Below, piece by piece: positions 17,645-27,575 of a DNA stretch of 48,423 nucleotides; the stretch's first letter is position 1; each line of letters begins with the position of its first letter. The DNA comes from Halorubrum yunnanense (GTDB lineage: Archaea > Halobacteriota > Halobacteria > Halobacteriales > Haloferacaceae). The stretch is taken from assembly GCF_026586675.1 (NCBI RefSeq), contig NZ_JAODIX010000046.1:1-48423 (forward strand), given 5' to 3'. The translations under genes were made by a program, and so were the position numbers. The notes beneath the pieces were generated by a model. The model was not told where the DNA came from. It did no database searches and worked only from the letters and a program-made list of their open reading frames with translations.

Positions 17645-18283
17645 TCAGGCGTCGCGGGAGATCTCGCCGAACGGCGGGTCCGCCTTGTCGCCCGTGGGGG
17701 CGATCGCGATCGCCGTGACGGCGTCGCCCCCGGCCCGAACTCGGGCCCGTTCCAGTTCGACGTCGGTCCCGTCGCCGGTCGCGGTCGCCGTCGCGCTCTC
17801 GGCCCCCGTGCCGAGCACCGTCCGCGACTGCCCGTCGGTCCAGTCGGAAACCGACGAGACGCTCGCGCCGGTCGCGAGCTCTACCGCCCGCGCGGCCGAG
17901 ACGCCGGTGATCGGGTCACGGACGACTTCCGGCTGTTCGATCACCGCCACGGCCGGCGCGGTGACGACCCCGAAGCGCCGCCCGTCATCGGCGGCGTAGC
18001 CGCGCCGGAAGACGGTGGCGATCACCTCGCGGGTGTTCGAGATCTGGACGTCGCCGGACAGGTCGACCGTGATCGAGGTGGTCACCGTCGTCTCGGCCGA
18101 GATGGTCTCCTCGTACCCCCGCTCGGCGGCCGCAGCGTCCGGGAGGAACGCCGGCCGCTCGGCGCGAGCCTCGATGGGTTCCGGTTCCTCCGGCAGCAGC
18201 GCGCACCCGGCGGTCGCCGTCGCGGCGCCGGTCACCGCGGCGAGGAGCGCGCGCCGAGAGCGGGGGGAGCGAGTCCGGCGCAT
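17645..18283 (-). CDS. Tat-exported lipoprotein, DUF6517-like
   Basis: A 212-residue secreted protein. The N-terminus has a twin-arginine (PRSRRALLAA), a hydrophobic stretch and a lipobox ending in Cys27 (TATAGCALL), so it should be exported folded and lipid-anchored outside the cell. The body contains beta-rich segments (TTVTTSITVDLSGDVQISNT). It resembles haloarchaeal DUF6517 proteins; the function is unknown. It is the last gene of a three-gene minus-strand run, 6 bases after the 208-residue gene. Confidence 0.8.
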   Translation of the reverse strand: MRRTRSPRSRRALLAAVTGAATATAGCALLPEEPEPIEARAERPAFLPDAAAAERGYEETISAETTVTTSITVDLSGDVQISNTREVIATVFRRGYAADDGRRFGVVTAPAVAVIEQPEVVRDPITGVSAARAVELATGASVSSVSDWTDGQSRTVLGTGAESATATATGDGTDVELERARVRAGGDAVTAIAIAPTGDKADPPFGEISRDA

Positions 18284-18289
18284 CGGAGA

Positions 18290-18916
18290 TCACCGCCAGA
18301 ACCGCTTCGCGAACCGGGAGAGGAACCCCTCGTCCGGTTTTTCGACGGGTTCCCACAGCCGGAACGCGCCGGAGACGTCCGCGGCCTCGCTGGCGACGAG
18401 CGCCTCGTCGTCGGGCGCGACGACGACCAGATTCACCTCGTAGTGCCCGTAGTAGCCGAGCTTCAGCAGGGTGCGATCCCGGAACCCGTCGACGAACTCG
18501 ACCACATCGTCGGGGATCCGGTCGGCGACGAGGACGAAGGTGACGTCGGTGCCGAAGTGTTCCTCGTTCGGCGTGATCCGCTCGTCGGCGACCCGGTGGC
18601 CGACGTCGACGAGCCGCTCCAGCTCGCCCACCGTCGGGTTCGCTACGCGGCGCGCGAACAGGTGTTCCATGATGTCGTGGTCGGCGTAGCTCAGCGCCGG
18701 GTGGAAGAACTGCTTCTGGTTGCGCATCCGCATCTCTCCCGCGAACTCGAACCGCTCGCCGTGGACGACCACGTCTCGCTCCAAGTCGTAGCTGTACATC
18801 AGGCGGTCGGAGACGCGGTCGAGGTACTCGTCGTCGTAGTCAGGGACTGCCTCTCGGATTTCCTCCGGGAGCTCGCCGGGGTCGCGGCGGTCGTCCCCGC
18901 TGGCCGTCTCACTCAT
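18290..18916 (-). CDS. Conserved haloarchaeal cytoplasmic protein
   Basis: A 208-residue acidic protein without membrane segments or recognised motifs. Its middle (GEMRMRNQKQFFHPALSYAD, then HDIMEHLFARRV) and C-terminal beta strands (DVTFVLVADRIPDDVVEFV) look like a folded domain. Its start overlaps the end of the cupin gene by 8 bases and its stop is 6 bases before the lipoprotein gene, so all three are one operon. No function assigned. Confidence 0.78.
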   Translation of the reverse strand: MSETASGDDRRDPGELPEEIREAVPDYDDEYLDRVSDRLMYSYDLERDVVVHGERFEFAGEMRMRNQKQFFHPALSYADHDIMEHLFARRVANPTVGELERLVDVGHRVADERITPNEEHFGTDVTFVLVADRIPDDVVEFVDGFRDRTLLKLGYYGHYEVNLVVVAPDDEALVASEAADVSGAFRLWEPVEKPDEGFLSRFAKRFWR

Positions 18917-19289
18917 CGTCCGGGTCGTAGGCGACCGCGTCGTCGTCGGCCGGCGGCGCGCCGATCGCGAGGACGGTCACGGGGGCGTCAGCGTCGGCCG
19001 GGTTGTACGCTCGCTGCGGGCTCTCGGAGTCGACCACGAACAGGTCGTCCGCGGGCACCTCGACGGTCCCCTCGGGCGTCTCAACCCAGAGCGTCCCGTC
19101 GAGGACGTAGAACGCCTCCTGTTGGGTCTCGTGGTAGTGGTACGCGAGCGGGAGCTGCTCGCCGGGCTCGGCGCGGAACCGGTTGACCGCCGCGGCGTCG
19201 AGGCCTCCCGGCTCGGAGAGCTTTCGGCACTCGCAGGGGCGGTCGGGCTTCGGCTCCACCGAGTCCGTGTCGACGACGCGATATCCCAT
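18909..19289 (-). CDS. Cupin-domain protein
   Basis: A 126-residue single cupin. The first cupin motif is YHYHETQQEAFYVLDG with His51, His53 and Glu58 as metal ligands; the second motif is reduced (ESPQRAYNP), lacking a clear histidine. A CEC near residue 20 is unusual. Small cupins may be sugar isomerases, dioxygenases or sensory modules; the loss of the second-motif histidine leans away from a standard enzyme. It is the first gene of the three-gene operon. Confidence 0.85.
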   Translation of the reverse strand: MGYRVVDTDSVEPKPDRPCECRKLSEPGGLDAAAVNRFRAEPGEQLPLAYHYHETQQEAFYVLDGTLWVETPEGTVEVPADDLFVVDSESPQRAYNPADADAPVTVLAIGAPPADDDAVAYDPDDE

Positions 19290-19446
19290 GTGAACTCATT
19301 TCACGGAGCGGTTGAAAAGCTCGTCGGGGCAACGTCGGACCGACATCGGCCGGTTCCACGTCGGACGTTTCCGGTCGAAAAACGCCGCAGCGGTGCTAAC
19401 GCCGGGTTTTAAGTCAGTCAAACACGAACATTCGATACAGATACAC

Positions 19447-19680
19447 ATGTCCGACGAAGAGATTCAAACGGAGGCGTGCGGACGGTGTTCGATGTCGACC
19501 GTCGTCGGCGCGGTGAACGGCGACAAGGACCCGGAGGAACGCACCGATCACGACCCGTTCGCGGGCGAGCGTATCGAGGTCGACCAGTCGTCGCTCCGGC
19601 GGATCTCGCCGGGAGGGTTCCTCAGCGACCTCAAAGAGCGGGCCGACGAGCTGGGTCGCCGACTCTCGTACGGGAAGTAG
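19447..19680 (+). CDS. Small conserved protein with CGRC motif
   Basis: A 77-residue protein starting MSDEEIQTEACGRCSMSTVV, with a single CxxC and a C-terminal helix (LKERADELGRRLSYGK). One CxxC can bind zinc only as a dimer, or could be redox-active. ATG 19447 lies about 40 bases after TTTTAAGTCAG. No function recognised. Confidence 0.7.
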   Translation: MSDEEIQTEACGRCSMSTVVGAVNGDKDPEERTDHDPFAGERIEVDQSSLRRISPGGFLSDLKERADELGRRLSYGK

Positions 19681-19736
19681 GCGACGCGCTCGGTCGGAGA
19701 GACTTATAAGCGTTCGTTTCATATGGGGCCCACGCG

Positions 19737-20423
19737 ATGGAAGAGAGCATCTCCGGCTTCAAGATGCGCGGGGACTGGGGTGACGTCGTCGAACACGGCG
19801 AGCGGATCGCCTTAGCGCTCCGCGAGACCGGCGCCGACGACGACCCGTTCTACGAGTACGACGACTGGCGCCCGAAGTCCCACGAGCGCATCGACGAGGA
19901 CGTGTCGGCGAAGACCGCCGAGCAGGCCTCCGTCGCCGAGGGCGAGGGCGAACAGGCCGGCAAGACACCCGGTGATGACCTCCAGACGGCCGGCGAGAAG
20001 CTCACCGAGTCCTACGAGCAGGTCGAGGAGAACGACACCGAGAGCGCCGTGGAGAGCTGGGGGGAGTCGATCGGTCACGTCGCCCGCGCGGCCGACTCGG
20101 CGAGCCGCAAGGCGCTCCGGAAGGTCGAAGACACGGTGTACCGGAACGTCATGACCCAGATGGCCCCGTACTACTTCGACAACGAGCTCGTCAGCGCCAA
20201 CATCCAGGAGGTCGGCCGCGGCGAGGACGGCGAGACGTTCGAGTTCGAGGTGAACGTCAACGACGACGAGCTGAAAGACGACGTGAGCGACATCCTCGCC
20301 GAGTACGAGTCCGAGATCGACCGCTGGCACGTCGAAACGGAGAAGCGCACGGACGACGTCGCCGCCGCCGAGGGCGTCGAGCCCCCGGAAGAGGAGGGCG
20401 GCCCGGACTCGACGATGACGTGA
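19737..20423 (+). CDS. DUF5828-like acidic haloarchaeal protein
   Basis: A 228-residue acidic, mainly helical protein. The N-terminal block MEESISGFKMRGDWGDVVEH and the central block RKALRKVEDTVYRNVMTQMA are the most ordered; between them is an acidic linker. The C-terminal block FEFEVNVNDDELKDDVSDIL is beta/alpha. I recall this pattern as the haloarchaeal DUF5828 family, without known function. CTTATAAGCG at 19703-19712 is about 27 bases upstream and provides a TATA box for a leaderless start. Confidence 0.8.
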   Translation: MEESISGFKMRGDWGDVVEHGERIALALRETGADDDPFYEYDDWRPKSHERIDEDVSAKTAEQASVAEGEGEQAGKTPGDDLQTAGEKLTESYEQVEENDTESAVESWGESIGHVARAADSASRKALRKVEDTVYRNVMTQMAPYYFDNELVSANIQEVGRGEDGETFEFEVNVNDDELKDDVSDILAEYESEIDRWHVETEKRTDDVAAAEGVEPPEEEGGPDSTMT

Positions 20424-20475
20424 CCCGCGAGCGCGGCACGCACGGTTTTAATTCGAGGACCCGCGAAGAGAGGGT

Positions 20476-20736
20476 ATGACAGAGGTACTCCGGGTCGAGG
20501 CCGGCGAGCTGTCGGCCGACGAGATCATCGACGCCCTCAACAACGGCCGCCGGATCCTCGTCGACGTCGAGGTCGCAGGCGGCCGCCACGAGGTCGTGCT
20601 CCGCTACGACGGCGAGACGTACCACTGCGACACGCCGACGAACCTCCACCGCCACGCCGAGGAGGCCGAGATGCGCGGCTGTCTCGACCGGATGGGGTAC
20701 GCCGGCGGCGGGACCGAGGCCGACAGCGGCGACTGA
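20476..20736 (+). CDS. Small conserved haloarchaeal protein
   Basis: An 86-residue protein with an alternating beta pattern (RRILVDVEVAGGRHEVVLRY) and the segment TYHCDTPTNLHRHAEEAEMR. A His/Cys cluster (HCD, HRH) could bind metal. TTTTAATTCG upstream at 20445-20454 fits a promoter. It is one of four consecutive plus-strand small genes (19447-21191). Function unknown. Confidence 0.75.
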   Translation: MTEVLRVEAGELSADEIIDALNNGRRILVDVEVAGGRHEVVLRYDGETYHCDTPTNLHRHAEEAEMRGCLDRMGYAGGGTEADSGD

Positions 20737-20813
20737 CTCGCCCCTGCCGTCGCCCCGCCTCGCTCTCCCACCGCGATGCCGGCTTTTAACCCGGCCGCAG
20801 TCGAACGGCGCCC

Positions 20814-21191
20814 ATGAGCGACCCCGAGATCGAGGACCTCGTCGGCGACGTCTCTCCCTCGTTCGAACACGTGCTCTCCTGCGTGTTCGGCATCCGCGAC
20901 CACGAGAGCCGCACCTACCTGACGCTGCTCGATCACCCGGGAAGCACCGTCGCCGAGCTCGCCGAGACACTCGACCGGGACCGGTCGAACGTGAACCGCT
21001 CGCTGTCGACGCTGCGCGACAAGGGGATCGTCGAGCGCCGCCGCCGGCTGCTCGACTCGGGCGGGTACGTCTACCAGTACACCGCGATTCCGGTCCCGGA
21101 GGCCAAAGCCCGGCTCCACGACGCGCTCGACGAGTGGGTGGAGGGCGTTCACGGGGCGATCGACGCGTTCGACCCGGACGACCGGGAGTGA
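20814..21191 (+). CDS. TrmB/MarR-like winged-helix regulator
   Basis: A 125-residue single-domain transcription factor. The helix-turn-helix is around residues 35-75 (STVAELAETLDRDRSNVNRS, then LSTLRDKGIVERRRR), followed by a wing (LLDSGGYVYQYTAIP) and a C-terminal helix likely for dimerisation. It lacks the sugar-binding domain of full TrmB proteins. CTTTTAACCC at 20784-20793 is about 25 bases upstream. The target is unknown. It ends 4 bases from the convergent S9 peptidase remnant. Confidence 0.87.
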   Translation: MSDPEIEDLVGDVSPSFEHVLSCVFGIRDHESRTYLTLLDHPGSTVAELAETLDRDRSNVNRSLSTLRDKGIVERRRRLLDSGGYVYQYTAIPVPEAKARLHDALDEWVEGVHGAIDAFDPDDRE

Positions 21192-21195
21192 GCGC

Positions 21196-23328
21196 CTACT
21201 CCTCGCCGGCGTCCGTCTCGCTCTCCGCCGCCCCTCCCTCGCCGCTCCCGGCGCTCAGCCCCTCCCCGTCCAGACGGTCGAGCGCCCGCGGCGCGTCGTG
21301 GTGCTCGGAGTAGCCGTCGAACCAGCGCCCGATCCGCTCGATACGGTCCACGACGTGTCCGGGCTCGCCCGAGCGCGAGAGCTCGTGGCCCTCGCGCGGG
21401 TAGCGCACGAATCGCGTGTCGACGCCGTTCTTCCGGAGCATCCGGTGATACAGCTCCGCCGTGCAGATCGGCGTCCGCGTGTCGTCCTCGCTGTGGATCA
21501 GCAGCGTCGGCGTGTCGACCCCGTCGGCGTGCCCGGTCGGCGACTGCTCCCAGAGCCACCCCGGCTCCTCTGACGGGACGGTGTCGAAGTCGCCCTCCAG
21601 CAGCTTGTACGCGGCGTCGGTCGAGCCGTAGAAGCCGGTGAGGTCGTAGACGCCGCGTTGGGAGACGGCCGCGCGGAAGTAGTCGGTCTGCCCCACCGCC
21701 CACGCGGTCATGAATCCCCCGAAGGAGCCGCCGGTGACGAAGGCGTTCGTCCCGTCGACGTACGGGCGCTCGGCGACCGTCTCCACCCCGGCCATCACGT
21801 CCGAGAGGGTGACCGCGCCCCAGTCGCGCTCGATCGCCTGCATGAACGATTCGCCGTAGCCGGTCGAGCCGCGGGGGTTCGACCAGAAGACCACGTAGCC
21901 GCGCGCCGCGAGCGTCTGGAACTCGTGCCACATCGTCCCCGCAGTCGACCACATCGCGTGGGGGCCGCCGTGGATCTCGACCGCGAGGGGGAACGCCTCG
22001 CCTTCGCTTCCCTCGCCGTCCGGGTCGAACCCCGGCGGCGTCAGCACCCACCCCTGGATCTCCGCGCCGTCCGACTCGAACCGGACCTCCTCCGGCTCGC
22101 CGACCGCGCGCTCGGCGAGGTAGTCGCCGTTCAGATCGGTGAGCCGCGCCGTCTCGCCGCGCCACGCGTCGTGCGCGAAGACGTCGCCCGGGTGGTCTGA
22201 CTCGCTGGCGGCGAACGCGACGGTCACCTCGTCCGGGCCCGCGCCCTCGTCGCCGCCGACCGTCGCCCCGGAGACGGTCCCCGGCCGGACGAGCCGCTCG
22301 GGGGCCGCGCTCCCGTCGGCCGGGACGTGCCACAGCGCCGTCCTCCCCTCGTCGGGGGTCGCGAAGAACAGCGTCGCGTCGTCGGGGCCCCACTGCGGCG
22401 CGGCCTCGTAGCCGAGCCCGCGGTCGATCTCGCCGGTGAGGTCGGTCACCTCGCCCGTCTCCCGGTCGACAACTCGGAGGTCGACCGGCTGCATCGATAT
22501 CTGCTCCGGCTCGGCGTGGGTGAACGCGACCCGGCCGTCGGCGGTCGCCGCGAGCGCGGCGCCCCACCCGGTCGTCGCGTGAACGCGTTCGGTCTCGCCC
22601 GTCTCGAAGTCGTGTGCGCGGATCGCGATCTCCACGGCGTCGTCCGGGTCGTCGCCGACCTCCTCGGCGACCTAGAGGGTGTCGGCGTCCCCCCAGTCGG
22701 GCGCGGCGAAGTCGGCGTCGCGGTCGGTCACCCGCTCGACGCCTTCGGCGGGGTCGGGCGCCGCCGCGCCCTCGACCGTCGCGTCCGCGTCGACGACGTA
22801 CACGCCCGACCGGCGACCGTCGAAGTACCGCTGACCGGACCGGTAGACGGTCCGATCGACGACGCGGGGGTCGGGACGCTCCTCGGGCTCGTACTCCTCC
22901 GAGACCGACAGGTCGCGGTCCGCCTCCCGGTCCTCCGCGGTCGGCGACTGCACGAAGGCGATCCGCTCCCCGTCGGGCGACCAGGCCACCTCGGAGACGC
23001 CGCCGACGACGTCGGTGACTCGCCGGGCCTCGCCCCCGTCGACCGGGAGCACCCACAGCTGCTGACGGTCGTCGTCGGCGCCCCGCGTCGAGGTGAACGC
23101 GATCCGCTCGCCGGACGGGCTCCAGCGCGGCTCCGCGTCGGAGCCCTCGGCGAGGGTCAGCCTGCGGGGGTCGCCGCCGGCGATGTCGACGACGTACACC
23201 GTCGACTCGTACTCCTCGTCGTCGGTCGGCTGGCGTCGCAGGAAGGCGACCCGGTCCCCGTCGGGCGAGATCCGCGGGTCGGCGGGCGTCGCGATGTCGT
23301 GGTAGTCGGCCGCGGTGACACGCTCCAT
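21196..23328 (-). pseudogene. S9-family peptidase interrupted by an in-frame TAG
   Basis: The frame encodes a 710-residue prolyl oligopeptidase-type enzyme: an N-terminal beta-propeller (repeats such as EPRWSPSGERIAFTSTRGA and EVAWSPDGERIAFV) and a C-terminal alpha/beta hydrolase with Ser535 (GGSFGGF), Asp616 (HSEDDTRTP) and His648 (REGHEL). A single TAG at 22672-22674 cuts it after residue 218 (WGDADTL). The frame stays open on both sides, so one base change, most simply TAC (Tyr) to TAG, explains it. A new ATG at 22635 could give a 479-residue C-terminal product that keeps the catalytic domain but lacks part of the propeller. Alternatives are a sequencing error or read-through; no suppressor tRNA is visible here. 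Confidence 0.9.
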
Positions 23329-23407
23329 GGGGAGGGGTCGACCGCCCCGGGCAGAAGCCGTCGGGAGCCGGAAAGCCGGGCGGCCGTGGCGAGGCGGCGC
23401 CGTCCCG

Positions 23408-24016
23408 CTACTCGCCCCCGTTGTCGACCGCCAGCGTCACGCCGTCGCCGTCGACGGTCGCGCCCGCGGCGCACACTGGGTGCTCGAAGTCGGCGCCGAG
23501 GACCTCGGTCGCGGCCGCGCCCGCCTCGGGGACGTCGGCCTCGGCCGCCGCGAGAGGGTACGACTCCGGGGCGTCGGTCTCGTAGGTGGCCGCGATCGTC
23601 GGCTCGTCGACGGTCTCGACGAGCAGGGCGTCGCGGCGGACGACGCCGATCGTCGCCGTCTCAGCGCCGACGACTCCTGCGATTCGCGGCGTGTCGTAGT
23701 CGTCCTTCTCGAAGTCTAGCGCGAGCAGCGGGGTCGCCAGCGCGTCGCGGGCGGGGTACCCGAGCTCCAGTTTCTCCGCGATCGGGTCGACGTGCGAGCC
23801 GTTGCCGACGACCGCGAGCGGCTCGTCGGTCGGCGTCCGGACCTCGCGCGCGCAGTTGTACGAGACGTACGGGTTGTCCGTCTCGGGCGCGTCCGGCGTC
23901 GGGCCCACCGTGAGGGTCCCATCGCGGTCGAGCACGCGCCGGTTCGGGAACGAGCGCGAGGAGACGCGGTAGGCGCCGATTCCGGGAGCGACGACGACGA
24001 ATCGTCCGACGTACAT
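23408..24016 (-). CDS. purO: Archaeal IMP cyclohydrolase
   Basis: PurO closes the ring of FAICAR to IMP, the last step of purine synthesis in many archaea, unrelated to bacterial PurH. The 202-residue protein starts [20 protein letters not shown] and contains [16 protein letters not shown] and an early NGSHVDPI segment, as in this family. The length is normal. It is minus-strand, 79 bases upstream of the S9 peptidase frame, with no other purine gene present. Confidence 0.93.
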   Translation of the reverse strand: MYVGRFVVVAPGIGAYRVSSRSFPNRRVLDRDGTLTVGPTPDAPETDNPYVSYNCAREVRTPTDEPLAVVGNGSHVDPIAEKLELGYPARDALATPLLALDFEKDDYDTPRIAGVVGAETATIGVVRRDALLVETVDEPTIAATYETDAPESYPLAAAEADVPEAGAAATEVLGADFEHPVCAAGATVDGDGVTLAVDNGGE

Positions 24017-24190
24017 ACAGCTTCGTGGCTATTCGGGCGAGTAAAGCGCGTCGATATACGCACGTACGTCCATCAGTACGGAGTCGGTCGCGGTCGGGGC
24101 GTCGCCCTCGTCGCCGCCTGTGAACCCGTGACAGAGGGCCGGCGACGCGCAACGCTTACAAACACCCACAGGTTATCGATGGGTACGCGT

Positions 24191-24263
24191 AGTCCATTGG
24201 GGTAGTGGCCAATCCTGAAGCCTTCTGGGGGCTTCGACCCTGGTTCGAATCCAGGATGGACTA
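24191..24263 (+). tRNA. tRNA-Gln (CTG anticodon)
   Basis: A 73-base cloverleaf. The acceptor AGTCCAT (24191-24197) pairs fully with ATGGACT (24256-24262), discriminator A. The anticodon stem AAGCC/GGCTT holds the loop TTCTGGG, giving anticodon CTG. The T-arm is CCTGG-TTCGAAT-CCAGG. CCA is not encoded and no intron is seen. ATG-poor flanks and GCTTACAAAC about 40 bases upstream may serve as promoter. Confidence 0.96.
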
Positions 24264-24445
24264 TTCTCGCGGCCCGTCCGCGTTCCGCCCCAGACGAGAG
24301 GGCACGCTTCGCTGACGAGGGCTCCTTCGCGTGGATCCTCCCGTTCGAGTGGTTCCCCTCGACAAACCGTTTCTTCTGGAGACACAACCCGGCTACGTAC
24401 TGCGGTTTCCAGTAGAAACTAGGGGGTACGTGCGTTCCCACTCGA

Positions 24446-25036
24446 TCATTTCTCGACATCCAGCAGCGCGACGCGCTCGCGAACGACATCGGCCAGGTCG
24501 CCGGCCGTCGCCGCGAGCTCGCTGTCGGAGACGTCGTAGAACGCCCTGACTCGCTCCGCGTCGAACTCGGCCGTCGCGTCCGCGGCCGTCGTCATCTCTC
24601 CGAGCGCCGCGACGGCCGCGTCAAGGTCCGCGGAGGGTCGGCCCGCACCGGGCACCCCACCGAAGTCGGCGACGACCACGACGGCGCGCTGCTCGCCCCC
24701 GGAGACGCCGAGCGTCAGCGCCCGGTCGATCTGTCGGCGGCCGGCCGCGTACAGCAGGACCTCGACGCCCGGGTCGCGCGCGACGGCCTCGCCGCGAGCG
24801 ATCGCGCGGGCCGCGAGGCGGGTCGCCGCGCTGAGGTGGTCGTCGGAGACGACGAGGTCGGCGTCGAACGCCTGAACGACCGCGCCGGTCTCGGTACCGA
24901 TCTCGTCGAGCCGGGAGAGAAAGGCGTCGAGGTCGTCGATGACGACCGTCCCCCGAACGAGGCGATGGGGCGGAGTCGGCGGGTCCGCGAGCCCGTCGCC
25001 CGCGGCGTCGTCACGGCCGACGGCATCGCCGCTCAC
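24446..25036 (-). CDS. cgi121: KEOPS complex subunit Cgi121
   Basis: A 196-residue protein with [40 protein letters not shown] and [20 protein letters not shown], the conserved pieces of Cgi121/TPRKB. In KEOPS, which makes the t6A modification of ANN-decoding tRNAs, Cgi121 binds the tRNA 3' end and stimulates Bud32/Kae1. The start overlaps the stop of hel308, so the two are co-translated. The other KEOPS genes are elsewhere. Confidence 0.9.
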   Translation of the reverse strand: MSGDAVGRDDAAGDGLADPPTPPHRLVRGTVVIDDLDAFLSRLDEIGTETGAVVQAFDADLVVSDDHLSAATRLAARAIARGEAVARDPGVEVLLYAAGRRQIDRALTLGVSGGEQRAVVVVADFGGVPGAGRPSADLDAAVAALGEMTTAADATAEFDAERVRAFYDVSDSELAATAGDLADVVRERVALLDVEK

Positions 25037-27492
25037 TCGAAATCACCCAGGCTCGCCTGTCCGTCACCGCTCTCGTCGGTCCCGGAGCCGGCGGTCGCCG
25101 CCGCCGAGGCCGACTTGTCCGGCCGCACGTCGTCCATCGACGGGTCCTCGCGCCCCGCGTGTTCGAGGATCCGCTCGGCGGTGCGCTCGCGGCCGCGGAG
25201 CGCGCCGAGCACGACCGCCTTGTCGGCCTCGCGGAGGTCGGCGCGGGTCTCGACGCCGGCCTCGTACAGGCGGCGGGCGCGCTTCCGGCCGACGTTGCGG
25301 ACGCCGGCCAGATCCAGGAGCTCCTCGCGGACGCCGTACTCGATCCGCTTGCGCGCCTCGCGGACCGCGACGACGACGTCGCCGTCGACGCCCTCCACGT
25401 CGCGCGCGAGCGTCTCGGCCGCGCGGAGCAGCCACTCGGCGGTGTCGACCTTCCCGCGGATGTCGCCCGGGCCGACGCCGTACCGCTCCGTGATGCGGTC
25501 TTCGTCGACCTCGTTCGCCCAGTCCTCCAGGAGGCGGGCCGTCTTCAGCGACGCGAGCCAGTCCTCGAAGCGCACGTCCTCGTACTCGGAGGGCACGTCG
25601 CCGAGGAACTCCGCCTCGCGCTCGTAACAGAGCTCGGTGTACTCCTCGCGGTCCCCGGACTTCAGGTAGAGCTCGTACATGTCGGGGGTTCGGCTGACGA
25701 GGTGATAGAGGCCGAGCGGAGTGACTTCGGGCGACGAGGCGTCGCCCTCGCTCGCGCCGTCCGCGGCGGCCTCCGTCTCGCCCTCCTCCCCGTCCTCGCC
25801 GGCCCGTGTGTACGTGCCGAATCCGGGCTCGTCGCCGTTCTCGTCGGCGGTCCTGACGAACTCGCCGGCGTCGCCCGTTTCGTCGAGGGCCCCGCCGTCG
25901 CCACTGACCGACCGCACCCCGTCTATCATCTCGGCCGCGCTCATCGGGTCGAGGTAGAGCCGGGAGACGGTGTGGCCGATCCCGGTCGCGGTCAGGCTCT
26001 CGCTCCCGCCGTCGCGGTCGCGCTCGACGAAGCCGTTGACCCCGAGGTAGTCGAGGACGGTGTCGGTGACGGCCGCGAGCCGCCCCTCGTCGTCGGTCTG
26101 GGTCGCGTAGAGGGTGTTGTCGAGGAACGAGAGGAGGCCGTCGCGCGTCGAGGCGAACCCGGAGGCGACCGTGGCGAGCACGTGGGTCCGGAGCGCGGGC
26201 TCGGCGGCGAGCTTCGACCGGACCGGCTCGGGGTCGGCCCAGAGGTACCGCTCGAACAGCTCCTCTTTGGTGTCCGCGTCGTTCGCGAGCAGGACCGCCT
26301 CGCCGTACGGGTCGAGCCCGGGCCGCCCCGCCCGGCCGCACATCTGGTGGATCTCCAGCACGTCGAGGGGCTTCATCCCGCCGAAATCCCCGTCGTACCG
26401 GCGCCAGTCGCGGACGATCACCCGGCGGGCGGGGGTGTTGACGCCGGCGGCGAGGGTGGGGGTCGCGGAGATGCACTTGATGAGGCGGTCGCGGAACGCG
26501 TCCTCGACGAGCGACCGGTGCTCGCTCGCGAGCCCGGCGTGGTGGAACGCCGACCCCTGTGCGACCGCGTCGGCGAGGTCCTCGGAGGTGTCGGTGTCGG
26601 AGACGCCCCGGATCTCCTCGGCGAGCTCGCGGAGGGAGTCCCGCTCGTCGTCGGTGAGCCGCGAGTCGGTGACGTCGGTGAGCTTGCGGGCCGACGACTC
26701 GGCGTTGCGCCGGGAGTTGACGAAGACGAGCGAGGAGCCGCCCTGCCCGTCCTCCTCGGTGTCGAGCGCGTCGGCGACGAGCCGGGCGGTCTGGTCCTCG
26801 CCGCGCTCGACGGGCACCTCGCGCTTGCTCCCGTCGGCGAAGTCGATCGCGTTGCCGAAGTGGACGCCGGTTCGGAGGTCGATGGGTCGCCAGTCGGACT
26901 CGACCAACTCGGCGTCGAGCCACTCGGCGATGACGTTCGCGTTGCCGACGGTCGCCGAGAGGGCGACCGTCTGGAGCCCGGGGTTCACCTTCCGGAGCTT
27001 CGCGAGCGTCACTTCGAGGGTCGGGCCGCGGTTCGGGTCGTCGACGAGGTGGACCTCGTCGCTCACGACGCAGGTGAGGTCGTCGATCCACGGCGCGCCG
27101 TTCCGGATCAGCGAGTCGACCTTCTCCGAGGTGGCGACGATGACGTCGCGCGTGGCGAGCCACTCGCCGTCGGACTCGTAGTTGCCGGTGGAGACGCCGA
27201 CGGTGACCCCGTGGTCCTCCCAGCGCTCGAACTCTGTCTTCTTCTCGCTAGCGAGCGCGCGCAGCGGGACGATGTACAGCGCCTTGCCGCCGCGCTCGAT
27301 CGACGAGAGCATGGCGAGCTCGGCGATCAGGGTCTTTCCGGAGGCCGTCGGGACCGCGGCGACGAGGCTCTCGCCGTCGACGACGCCGGCCTCGACGGCG
27401 GCCGCTTGGGGCGGGTACAGCTCGGCGACGCCCTCCGCTTCGAGCGCCTCGCCGACGCCCGCGGGGAGCCCGGAGAGCGAACTCGGTTGCAT
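25033..27492 (-). CDS. hel308: ATP-dependent DNA helicase Hel308
   Basis: An 819-residue superfamily 2 helicase that unwinds lagging strands at stalled forks, 3' to 5'. A Q-motif-like [12 protein letters not shown] lies near residue 25, Walker A PTASGKT at 48-54, a DEVH box ([10 protein letters not shown]) and motif [18 protein letters not shown] Ski2-like winged helix and ratchet follow, then a helix-hairpin-helix region near the C-terminus ([20 protein letters not shown]). A long acidic insertion (about residues 530-585, [16 protein letters not shown]) is an elaboration of this protein. It is the first gene of an operon with cgi121. Confidence 0.95.
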   Translation of the reverse strand: MQPSSLSGLPAGVGEALEAEGVAELYPPQAAAVEAGVVDGESLVAAVPTASGKTLIAELAMLSSIERGGKALYIVPLRALASEKKTEFERWEDHGVTVGVSTGNYESDGEWLATRDVIVATSEKVDSLIRNGAPWIDDLTCVVSDEVHLVDDPNRGPTLEVTLAKLRKVNPGLQTVALSATVGNANVIAEWLDAELVESDWRPIDLRTGVHFGNAIDFADGSKREVPVERGEDQTARLVADALDTEEDGQGGSSLVFVNSRRNAESSARKLTDVTDSRLTDDERDSLRELAEEIRGVSDTDTSEDLADAVAQGSAFHHAGLASEHRSLVEDAFRDRLIKCISATPTLAAGVNTPARRVIVRDWRRYDGDFGGMKPLDVLEIHQMCGRAGRPGLDPYGEAVLLANDADTKEELFERYLWADPEPVRSKLAAEPALRTHVLATVASGFASTRDGLLSFLDNTLYATQTDDEGRLAAVTDTVLDYLGVNGFVERDRDGGSESLTATGIGHTVSRLYLDPMSAAEMIDGVRSVSGDGGALDETGDAGEFVRTADENGDEPGFGTYTRAGEDGEEGETEAAADGASEGDASSPEVTPLGLYHLVSRTPDMYELYLKSGDREEYTELCYEREAEFLGDVPSEYEDVRFEDWLASLKTARLLEDWANEVDEDRITERYGVGPGDIRGKVDTAEWLLRAAETLARDVEGVDGDVVVAVREARKRIEYGVREELLDLAGVRNVGRKRARRLYEAGVETRADLREADKAVVLGALRGRERTAERILEHAGREDPSMDDVRPDKSASAAATAGSGTDESGDGQASLGDFE

Positions 27493-27575
27493 TACCGGAG
27501 GGTGGGTCCCGACCCGATTTAAACCGTCGGAACGGCGCGATAGCGCGGAGCGGGCGGGGACCCTCAGTGGCCGGG

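Noticed and set aside
22672-22674. TAG read as pyrrolysine
   Set aside because: No pyl genes or suppressor tRNA are seen, and pyrrolysine use is not known for haloarchaeal S9 peptidases. A nonsense change is simpler.
24264-24445. tRNA-like remnant or integration site after tRNA-Gln
   Set aside because: No repeat of the tRNA-Gln 3' end was found in the following 180 bases.
25159-27522. A 787-codon frame opposite hel308
   Set aside because: Antisense shadow; the minus strand carries all helicase motifs.
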